Below, in pieces: positions 37,801-49,800 of a stretch of 64,000 bases of DNA; the first letter of the stretch is position 1, and the number at the start of each line of letters is the position of its first letter. The notes beneath the pieces are model-generated. The model was not told the origin of the DNA. It saw nothing but the letters and a program-made list of their open reading frames with translations, and did not search any database. The position numbers and the translations under genes are program-made. Source of the stretch: Patiria pectinifera (lineage: Eukaryota > Echinodermata > Asteroidea > Valvatida > Asterinidae); NCBI GenBank assembly GCA_029964075.1, contig CM057149.1:27232197-27296196 (forward strand), given 5' to 3'.

Positions 37801-40800
37801 TTACGTCCGACGGCGGAATGACCCCCGACTCGTGCAGCACTTTAGTGATGGACTCCACCAGCTCCGTCTTGGCCACGGGATCCATTCCTTTGCTGATGAT
37901 CTCGTGGAAGCAGTCGCAGGCGCTCTCCCGCAAGACGTCGACGGAGAGGTAGCGTAGTAGCAGGGAGACAAACCGGTCGTTGGCGATCAGGTTGATGTCG
38001 ATCCAGGACACGTAGGCCCCGATGACCTCCAGACACAGGCAGGTCAGCTCCGGGTTGGAATTCTCATACATTTTCTGTTTGGTCAATCATTCAGTAAACT
38101 CTAAGTCATTCAGTAAACTCTTTTAGTCAAGGCTCGGGTGTCTACCCAGACGCGTGGCGCCCCAGATTATGGCACGAAAAAAACCAGTACGAGTGGCGAG
38201 CACCTTTACTATCATGGGAGCTAATCATTATTCATTTTTCAAGTAATATGAATCATGCATGCATATATGTCGATATATATGAACCAATCACCATGAACAA
38301 GCCATTTTTGAGGTGATGACATGCGCTCGCATGCCCCATTGTGCCATACGCGTTATTAAAAACAAAACATTATGCATAACAATTTCTCCACCAAATCGGT
38401 AGATAAATTGAAAGAAAAACATAAGCGTTCTCCACGAGAGGGTAAAGGCCCTCGCGGCTTCGCTGCTTGTGCTAGTCCTTTTACGTGCCAGCATCTGGGG
38501 TGTGTCGCGTGTCCGGGTAAGCGCGTGGCTAAGTAAACTCAGGCAGGCAACTTAGAAGTAACAAAAACTGAGGAAACTCCAATCTTTACCAGACTTTGAA
38601 AAGTGTTTTTCAATTTTTAAGGGCACCAGAATGAAGTGAAAAAAAAACACGAGGAAATCAGCTGATCCAAGGAAAAGTTGCACGCCTGTTTCCTTGTTCG
38701 GTTAACGCGCTAACTAATCTGCGGCCTAGGGTACCAGTATGTGCACAAGTTTCCCATCGCCAGTTCCTGAGAGAAGTTTGGGAGACCATTGGGAAGGACA
38801 TTTGAACGCAGTGCCAATTATCTCAAAAGAGATTCTTCCACATGGCGTTACCGCAAACCCTCACTAACTAATACCCAATTCAATGGGCCTTTTCAATGGG
38901 CAGATAACCTTGTCTGAAACCTATCCCGGATATTCTATGAGATGACGCCAATAGATCTGTATCAAGCTGCCACCATTTCAGTCATGTTCCCTGTATCCAA
39001 TAACAGTACTGAATGATAACGTCTTTGTGCAAAAAGGAACCAGACTATTTTTCTTTCCAGCCTCGCTTTGGATATACTGATTTGAATGGGAAAAATATCA
39101 AATGGCTGCAACATGATAATGGTCTATTAGCAGCTTTACGAAACTAGGTACATGACTACACAAGGTGAGCTACTGACCAGGATCTGGTACCAGGAGCTGA
39201 CCATGTCTGTCAGTGAGTGCTCCCTCATGCTGTCCTTCAATACTGTGCTCCGCTGGGCATCCTGAGGGGAGAAAAACAGGGAAAATAGTCAACAAATATT
39301 GATTACTTCAAGTGGTAAAGAGTGGAACACCGCTACATGTACATGTATAACAAACATCCCGGGATCCACAGAAATTGTTCGCAATAGTGATCGTTCGCTA
39401 TGGCAATTTTAAGCTGCCGGTGCTCCGGTACTCTTTTTTCAATAAATAGTGCCCTACAGAACTTCACGCTGCACGCCCTGGCAGTTACTGACTTTGAACA
39501 TGTGCCAACCACTGAATTATGTAATCACAGTTTTTGAGCTTACTACCGGTACCTACAGCAATGGGTGGCTTTCCCCTTCTATTCCTTGAGGCAATAATAC
39601 CCACTTGTTGCTCTTCTGTTGACATTTTTCAACAACAATATTCGGCACATTTTGTACACAAAAATCGGGAGCCAAGGAGGATGTTCGGTATAGCCGAATG
39701 TTCGGTATAGCGGTGTTCGGTATAGCGACGTTCCACTGTACTTGGTTGCTACATGTACATGTAAAGTGTTTTTTTTTCAGAGTGAGGCTGCTGTGGTATA
39801 AATAGTAAAATAAAAACAGCTAATGCCATGTGACGCCATCTTGGCTAAGAGACAGAATCTGTGAGTGAGGTGTTATAAAAACACAATAGCTCCTTCCTAA
39901 TAGTTTCAACAAGTACATGTATATCAAACTGCAAGCCAACAATAATTTGTATTGTTATACCTCTGTCTTGAAAACTGCATTTTTATTGGCCTAGAACGAT
40001 CACGTATTATGTTTATAAAAAGTCATGGCACACTCCCTGTGGGATATCACGTGCGTGATATCCCACAGGGAGTGTGCTATGAATTTGTACGTACAGTATG
40101 TACGGTGTGAAACGCTTGTATCGTTGGTACCCACACTATTTTCACCATGTTTTCACACATGAGTGGGAGCAGCGAACTAGCAGACGATCAGCTGTTTCGA
40201 GCATGGTATGCGATATGCATGTGAGTTGACGTTTGATCGTCATGATTGTTGGGTTTTTTTACTGCTGTTTGTTTTTGTGTTTTCAAAGTGCAAAGAATTC
40301 AAGAAAGAGGTATAACGAAACAATTGTTGACTGCTGTGATGAGGGATATGACACCCTCGGGGCGCATAGTTCGCCTCGGGTGCTATGCGCCCCTCGGGTG
40401 TTCAAACATCATATTGGTACCCCCAATAATATCACATGGGAACAGAGTATAATGATGGTTCGATATTGAGGTACATTTTAATGCCAAGAAACAATACAAA
40501 TAACTGCACCATAACTTGATCGATTCTAAAGCCATCCTCTGGTCGACTTGTGATTTGCTTGCACCATGACGGATACGTCAGCAGCAAACACAAAAGTCAT
40601 GCTCAGATCACAAAATTGAAAAGGTACATGTAGCTCGGGCCCACCTTGATCCTTAAGTCAGCCACTGACTGTTACATGTATGTGTCATCACAAGGTTGAC
40701 CTGAGGGCAGCTTAACCTTAAAGAAAGCCAACATTTATAGGCCAAATTATTGGTACATTGTACATGATGAGTAAAAAAACCAAAAAAAACCACAAATGGC

Positions 40801-43800
40801 AGGAACAATTTTTGATTGAAGTTTTGCCTGTAGCACTTTTAAAATCTAGGATTAAAAGCCCAATCAATATGCTTTCTTTTAGTACAAGAATCATTCAAAT
40901 CACTCATGTACTTTTCAAATTAGGGAATTTTGAAAACAAACACCGTTTTAAAGTTCTGTCCACGGATGAAAAAAAAGCAAGCGTTCTTTCAGTAAAACAA
41001 AATTGATTCACAGCCCTATAATGTAAATTGTTTTCGTCTTGCTGAAAGAACACCACTTTTTTGTGATCCGTGGACAGAACTTTAAAACGGTGTTTGTGTT
41101 CAAAATTCCCTAACTTGAAAAGTACAGGAGTGACTTGAATGATTCTGGTAATAAAAAAAAAGCTTATTGACTGGGCATTCATATCCTAGATTTTAATAGT
41201 GCTGCAGGCTAAACTTCATTCAGGAATTGGTCCTGCCATTTGGGTTTCTTTTTTTTTCTTCTCAACCTGTATGTGCCAAAACAGTGAATTTCTACAGGAC
41301 ATTTTTCAAACGTCTGCCATACCTCTTGAGTTTGTAACAGATCTCTGTCCACCACGTCTTCGTCGATTGCAATCAAGATGCGCAGGTACATGTCCACGGC
41401 CGACGGGCCGGTGTGCATGAGCTGAATCAAATCCCTGAAGAACCCCAGCCAGCGATGGGGGAAGTCGTTGATGAAGAGAAGGGAGTAGAGCTGGGCCACC
41501 TTGTTGCGGATGAAGCTCTTCTCCTCCCGGGTTGAGAGGGTCTGAAGGGGAGCGGCAGGGAACAAGCAATAATCAGAGTAACATATAGTGCTTATAAAGC
41601 ACTTTATACCGAAGGTCTCAAAGTGCTTCACAATTATTACCCCTGTTCATCAGGCCATGAGACCAGTTTTTGCAGCAGCTCAAGATCAGCGCATTCTGGT
41701 CTCTACCCTCACAGGTACCCATTTATACTCCTGGATGGAGAGAGGCAATTGTAGTAAAGTGTCTTGCCCAAGACCATAAGCACCTTGTTCCCTGTCAGGG
41801 TTCGAACCCATGTACCACGGCACGTGAGTCAAACACCGTAACCATTGGACCACAGCACTCCACGAGCTTACACGTCAAATTCCTTTTACATGTAGGTAAT
41901 CTTCTGTGGAGTACGGATAACAACATCAAATAACAAATTCTGGATTTACATGTAAGATCTATGCGCATATGATGTGGGTATAAAGACAGTATTGACTGTA
42001 CCTTCTGAATTTCCATCGGATTTAAATGTTTTGTTTTTCTCAAAAGCCTGTACTCAAAAGGGGCTCTTACATGTACATGTATGATGCGTTTTGTTGGGTA
42101 GGGACACTTTTAAATATTTCAGAGTATTGAGAAAATGTCTGGTCCCATTGTACATGTACAATGTCTAGAAAAAATTAAGCCAACTTTGCCAAGTAAATGT
42201 GTTTTGAATCATTCTTATTTCATTAAAAAATTTTTTTAAATGTACATGTACACAACTCAAAAAAAAGTACAACTCAAAACTTTAACCGTAACCATGCTAA
42301 CCCCCTTGAGAGATTTACTTGAAATCTTCCTCACTTCTGTAACATTCCGACACCATAATGGTAACCTCAACACCCAAACTCTTGGACTCTGATTATGGTG
42401 GTACATGGACATTGTATGCCTGACCCCACGTAAAGCATAATCAGTTTACTATAGTGCAGTAAACACTTCAACAGAATCAAACAAAACATGCAGTTGGATT
42501 TGGAAGGATTGGTGATGGTTTTTGGTTAATTTTTTTCACTGAATGACTGGAAACTACATGTAGAATTGTATAGTGGACCCCAAAAAATTAACCAATCTCA
42601 TGTAAGTTCAACAACTCTCAAGTTTCGCTTTTTTACTATGGGATGTATTTCTTGAATTTGGCTGAAGTAAACAATGTGAAATTTACACTTGGCAAAAATA
42701 CATGCTCTTTATCTCCAATTAGCTGTATGTTAGAAGTAAAGTGTCAAACACTGTGTGATATTTGGTCTTCTTGTGAAATAATCTCCTCTGTACTGCTGCC
42801 ATCTGCCTTCAGGCTCAGAATTTCCTGGGAGGCCATTTTTTTTCTTTCTGACAAACCAGCCACAAACCTGACAGTGACTTGTCTGATTCTAAGTCATGTG
42901 TGAGGCACTGCCATTGGCAACCACAGTTAATGATTGATGTTAAAGTTGTCTGAACCCCATGCAGTTGTTCCTTTCTCCATAGAGGATATCAAGTTTATGA
43001 CCCAGGGATATTGAACTTGTCATAAACGTGAAATATGTTTTTGGCCTGGTATTCATTTTGAAAATTCTGAATAAATGGCATTAAAAACCTTTTTTTCTTA
43101 TTGTCTGAGAATTATTTAAATAATTTGTACAGTTGGTTGCGGGTACCCGATCCCATAATCTGGAACCGGTTCCTGACATCAATGTTCAGGCACTCGGGTA
43201 CCCGGTTCCGATGCCCAGCCCTTGGACTGACAAGACATGACACAGGCATATTGCGGGCATGTATTTTTATGCAATCTGGCAACTGCCGAAAACCGCCCTG
43301 ACTCCCTAGCGCCCAAAGCCTCCCTAGCACTCGAAAAGCCACGACATAATTATAATGAATTGAAGACAATTGGAATTTGTTGACTGTATTACGATAAAAT
43401 ATATACACATAAAAAAAACACCTGCCCGTATATTTATAAATTACATGAATAAAATCAGCCCGTGTTAATCTTTATAAGGCCAGCTGTTGATTTTATAAGT
43501 TTCTGGATGAATTTCAAAAAACATGTACCAATTTATAAACTTAACATAAAAAATAACACCTGACCGTATATTTATAAATTACATGAATAAAATCAGCCCG
43601 TGTTAATCTTTATAAGGTCAGCTGTTTCTGGATGAATTTAAAAAAACATGTACCAATTTATAAACTTAACATAAAAAATAACACCTGACCGTATATTTAT
43701 AAATTACATGAATAAAATCAGCCCGTGTTAATCTTTATAAGGCCAGCTGTTGATTTTATAAGTTTCTGGATGAATTTCAAAAAACATGTACCAATTTATA

Positions 43801-46800
43801 AACTTGTGCATGTACATCTGTAGTAATTAGCAAATCAGCAATTCATAACCTGCAATTTTTACAGCTAAATAAGAATATGTGCATCTACTTTGAAACTGGG
43901 GCATGCAATGTAAATACGAAATATAGTTGCAGCATGTCAAATTAATAAAGTTATAGTTTTCATCACAGAAATTCTTGGGTTTTGTTTTAAGTTATTTTGA
44001 GGTCACACTTGACTCTCCTTTATCAAACGATGTGAAAGCTTTGCAACCTTCCAGCTTAATTTAAATATATAAAATATTTCCGTGGCAAAAAAAAAAATCA
44101 TTTGTGCAATTTGTTTATAAAAGACAAAAAAAATTAGGTATTTTAAGTATTTTCAAGGTGAAATGTCAATGCTTGTCAACAAATTCATATTTTTTTATGC
44201 AATTTTTTTTCAAAACTGTTTGCCTCTGAAGAAGGACTTGTTAAGTCGGCAACGTCAGGCCACATTCACTTTTTAGATTACTTTTTTAAAGCGTATGGTT
44301 TATTTTACTAATTTGTTTTCTTTTTTGGACGTGTGCTACTCTCTGAAAAAAAATAATGTACTTCAGGTTGCTTTTGTGCACAAAAGGATTTGCCCCATGA
44401 GTACAATGTAGACTGGTTTACGGTCCTTCATTATCAATTTTGATAATAGGGCAGGAACCAGGCAACCTTACCCTACATTGTTCACGTATAAATAACTTTT
44501 GTATTGCTAGGCATGCTACATTTACACGGTGAAACTTGTAAATTGCTTGGAAAATTCATGTTTAATGTGATTTCAGTTATTCTTGTCAATTTCAATTCCA
44601 ACTTGGATGTGTCAAACATTTTTTTGTGGAAATGAAGAAATGCAAGACAAAATCTAGACAAGCAATCATGACAATGTTGCCAGCTTAGTATCCTCAAGAA
44701 AGAAACCTGTGACAACCCATGAGTAAATGACAACCACGGGACCCCAGCGGTCTGGTTCCCATTACATTCTGACCTACTTCATGTGAAATGGCCTCAGGGG
44801 GACCGCTTTGTCATGTCTGGAAGCTTCATAGTCACAGATGAAAAATGGCAGATTATTGTGGAAAGCCATTCAAAGTCTGATACTGGCCAGCGTGTGGATT
44901 GTCATGATGACCTATGACACTGTGTCAAACTAATTATGCATGTATGCCTGTGTCAACGGCTGAGCCGAATATCTGAATATTCAATCACTTCATCATTTTT
45001 TGAATATATGTCAGCGGTCTCAAGAAGATAATGAAAAAAGTCTAGGTGATGTAACTTTATTTGTGTAAATTGAGTGTTTTTATTCTCTGTCAAATGCCAG
45101 ATTTTGTGATTTGAAAGCTTCCCTGAGGAATATTAGCCAAAATCTAAATATTTGTCAAACTACACGTACCGGTAGTCAGCTAACTTCAATAATTAGATTG
45201 TTCTTTTTATTAGTCATTCTTTTTACTTCAATGTCAATACTCAAAATAATTGAATACTTGATGAAATCAAAGTTTAAGTTACGTACAATGTACATGTAAA
45301 TTATTAGGAACTGCACAAAACTACATGTACTTAGATTTTGTACATGTACCGGTATATCTTCATTCTGAGTGTGCTTGTAAGCTCAACCAATATGTACGTA
45401 CATGTACATATGCAGGTACAATGTATGAACATTTGTAACAGTGCAAACATACACTGTACATGTAGCAACCAATAAGGAATATGTTCCTCAAACATGTGGA
45501 AGTATACGAGGTCAGGTCTCCGGCTTACACATGTAGATGCTTAAACCCTAACCAGGGCCCAATTTCATAGCGTAATTGTTTTGTCTCTCTTTTATCATAA
45601 AATAACGGGCAGCCCACAATGTGCTCTAGGGGCTATCACCGGGTGGGGCTCCTACCTACATGTATGCCTTGCGGGTCGGGGCCAAGGTATAAAAAGCTGT
45701 GCACGGAGTGGAAAAATTAATTCATGTTAGTGTTTTTGGAGAAAGTTCAGAGCCAATTTGCGTTAGAGTTGCAACGAGTTCAAGTCAAGTCAGAGGCCCG
45801 TGGTCTAGAGACGTGGACTGAAGTGAGTAATTCTTAAGTTCGGAGTGGTATTTTGGTCCAAAGCCGTGCAGTTGCAGCTTTGGTGTTTCGTTTACCCATA
45901 GTCTTCGAAGTCACGTTGGAATTGACCATACTCCACTTTCAGTAACGTATTTGTAGCAGATTGGTCGCCGTAGTTTCCCCATAGCTCAGGCAAGAGGGAA
46001 CGCTGATAGAGAACAGCGTTTGTACTGTTCCGTAAAATTAAAGAGAGTTTATATTCAAGACTTGTAAAGCAGCGAGGTAGAAACTTTTACATAATAAGGA
46101 ATCAAGTGCGTACATTATGAGTCGCAGTGTCAGGTTACAGAGAAAATCCGCTCGGCAAAGAAACCCATTATTGTTCGGCGAAATTCCGTTGTACCGAGGC
46201 CACTGCACCGAGTCTTGCGGCGTGGGGCCAGTGACCTCACATGTAAACTTTACAGGCGAGGTCAAAGCATTGGTGGTCTAGCCAGTGTTAGACTGCCAGT
46301 AAGATAATTATTTTACAGAGGTTCTTCAGTCGCATTCTATCTAATAAAGGTTTTCAGTTGTGTCAGATTTGTAAATAAACCAGCCATAATTTTTTAGAAT
46401 CAAAACCGATTGCGGTCCCTGAGAGTTTATTTCAGAGTAATTCGGAGCACAGACTATCAGTAACCAGTCGGTAGTATACACACATGTATTTCCCCAAAAT
46501 GAGCTCACACCATAGGGCCTTTAGATTGCTTGAGCACTTTCTAGGGTCTAAGGTACAATTTGGACTTGGATACGTTTGCCTCAGACACTGTCGTTATTCC
46601 CGGGGCTCTGGGCTCGAATTCGACTACCAGGAAAAAATTTGCCACAATATCACCCGCACTGCTCCAATGTCTGTAAATGTGAATCAGATGATGTTGAAGG
46701 ATTGAGGCAATGGTCACCCCCTCCATTGAACAAATTCAAGAAGTAATGGATGAGTTTGGAGGATTGGGCCTGTATCAAATTGTTATGTACACGGTGGCAA

Positions 46801-49800
46801 CTGCAGGATTTTTCAGGACTGAGGATGGTCCCTCGCCAAAGGGGCCGAGGGGGTTACTTAAGGTTAATACTGTACCTGCATCTGTAGCCATTGTAGCAGC
46901 GACTGCTTCAAGATCTGCTGGTCCGACGGGATGGCAGTGGGATATCTAATGCAGTGTCATTTAGAAAGTTGAATAAAACAGTGGGAAAAAATGGTTTAAG
47001 ATCCATGAGTACTGGCATTTTTACCTGTAAATGTAATATACATTGTACATGTAGGGTTATCCTCGGTAGAAAGTACAACTCAGTAGAAGTTTATGGACAC
47101 AAAACACAGCACACAAGTGTAACTGAGATACTATGCGCTCCGTGCGCAAGTACCCCCCTCAAAGGTTACAAAGGGAAAAGCTGAGGGAGACCACTTGGTT
47201 CGTGAGGAGTTGGTCCCAACATTACAACCCCTTTCCCACCAGAGGTCAGTAGCCATCCTCAGTGACCAACCTCAGTTCTACAGATATTTTCATGGAAAGT
47301 GTTCGACCAGTTTCTTTGACTGGCTTCCTCCTAATAATAATAATAATAATAATTGTGCTTATATAGCGCTTTCTATCGTATCACAATCTCAAAGCGCTTT
47401 ACAATTATTACCCCGTTCATCAGGCCATGGGACCACGCGGCAGCCGATATCAGCGCTCAATCGGTCCTCGACCCCTGTACCCATTTATACTCCTGGCTAG
47501 AGAGAGGCAATTGTAGTTAAGTGTCTTGCCCAAGGGCACAAACACCATGTTCCTGGCTAGGTTCGAACCCACGTACCTTCGTACATGAGTCAAACACCGT
47601 AACCACTTGGCCATGGCGTTCTACTGTCGGGGTGTTTGAGCATGCAACCAGGCTCTCTGCTTCCTCTCACCCATACACTCTAGCTGTGCCGAGATGTAGA
47701 ACAAAGAGCTACTATAATTGCTTGTATCCACGTTCTTTAGGCCCTATCTCTTTGGAATTCCTTGCCAAGAGGCTGTTTCCCTCCATTCTATGATCTAACT
47801 ATGTACACTGTATTACGGCCTTTCCCTGAGGACCCAAATTCATGCACCATCATCCCCTAAAATACTGGTACTACATGTACATGTATCAAACCCATTTACG
47901 AACACTTATCTTTAAACTCAACCCATTAGTAGTAAACATGTAAACCTCCAATTACATTTAAATTACATTGTAAGGGGGTTGAAAACAATTTTTGTAAACG
48001 GGCTAGACTTTGAGACGTGTGAATGTTAAATAATTTTAAACCATTCTCTTCATAACACAGTAATTCATTTAGCCTTCTTTTTTCAATTAGAACATGCGGA
48101 TGAGATATGTATTACACAATTTTTAATTGTTGTTACAGGTACCGGTAAGTCTGTCTACACTTCAGGACCAAAAAGAAAGGGGTTTACCCAGTAATAAACG
48201 TCTTTCCGGCTATTAAATTGGCACATAATCTCCCATTTCCTGTCTTTACCGATGGGCGAAAAATGGCGCCGTCGGATATTATCTGACAGAATGTACATCG
48301 GGACTTGTGGATTTAGGGAATTACATTGTATTTTGTCAAAGCAGGGACTGTGGTCTACAGGCAAGACATTTTGATGCTGGGAGATGTTGGCAATGTAGAA
48401 AGTTTTATGTTGAAAAATCTAATATTACTTAAGAGTAGCATCATAACATACTGTACATGTACAGTACATTTGTGAACAGGGATGCACATGTACAATGTAT
48501 CAGTACACAGTAAACACACGTGTATTAACCCTAACTGCCCTGAATCCTCCAAAATCCTTTTTGCAAATTGGAGGAATTTGCAGGATTGAGGTTACATGGC
48601 AAAAGTGCGTTGCTGATTTCGGAGTACGCACTGTGTCAAGGTCTTGGGCCGGACCTTGTGTTGTTTATGCTCAGCCGTGCATATATTTAGTCCTTGATTA
48701 TACTTGAAATCCTCCGCACTGCTCCAGGATGTCACTGCCTCTGCCTCGGCCTATTGACAGTCATAGCCGGAGGATTTTGCAGGATTCAGGCAGTGGTCAC
48801 CCCTCCATGGACCATATTCAAGAAATAGCGGAGGAATTTGCAGGATTGAGGTTATATGCTATTTTTCCATGAGGCCAATTGGAGGATTTTGCAGGATTGA
48901 GGCTACATCCTAGCAAAAAGGCCTAGGGAGTTAGGGTTAAAGGGAAAATACAACATTTGCAAACATCAAAAAATAAAACTACCAAATCATTTTGAAATAC
49001 CTTGCTGGACTGTTAGTGAATGACAGTCTAAAGCATCCTGTAAAATCATGGCACCTGGTGTACTGTCATTTTCAAGAAAAGTGGTATTTTTGTATCAATT
49101 TCCAACGCTGGTCGGCCGACCAGCTTTGGAAAAAACCTAAGCCAGCTAGACTGATAATCCCTGACCTTACAATTCCCAAATGTATGTAAACTGCTCTGTT
49201 TCTTCTTATATAGAGTCAGGGAACCAGACTACAGGAAAATGATTGTTTTTCTTGGTTTTTATAGCATTTTCGAACCCAAAACCTCAAAAAAGTCAGTGTA
49301 ACTATATTTGCTATATATTTCCAACCCCCCAATGCCATCCATTTCTGAAAATTACAGCAAAAGCAAATGATGTACCGGTATATTCCCTTTAAGTGGCCTC
49401 TTGACATTTTTGATTGAAATTTGAAATAAAGGAAAAGTACACCCAAAGGTTTGCTGTCAAAATGTTATTTGCAATTTGAAAAAGGCGGCCCGACATCAAG
49501 CAATTGCTGTGAGGATTTACCGGTACATCCCAGAACATACAGAGTACATGTATGCCACAAAAACATGCAACATTCAGAAAACAAATAATTAAAACTGTTA
49601 ATTTTTTTTTTCATCAATGAAATTATAAATGAATTAGATTAAAACCTGACTATTTCTTAATCCACTCTTTTTTTTACTCCATTCCATTTGGGTCCCTAGA
49701 TCCAGAAATACAATCAATTAAAGGGAATGTGCAACATTTGAAAACATCAACAACAACAAAATACCAAATTATCACGAAAACCTTACTGGACTAATGACAG

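Noticed and set aside
42752-42838. 29-codon minus frame MASQEILSLKADG as the missing XPOT exon
   Set aside because: Ends in a stop codon, lacks the needed phase, and does not resemble the expected SELTTVQQQL block.
46710-46949. Plus-strand frame starting MVTPSIEQIQEVMDEFGG
   Set aside because: Its first part is a copy of the GGAGGATT transposon family at 48.5-48.9 kb.
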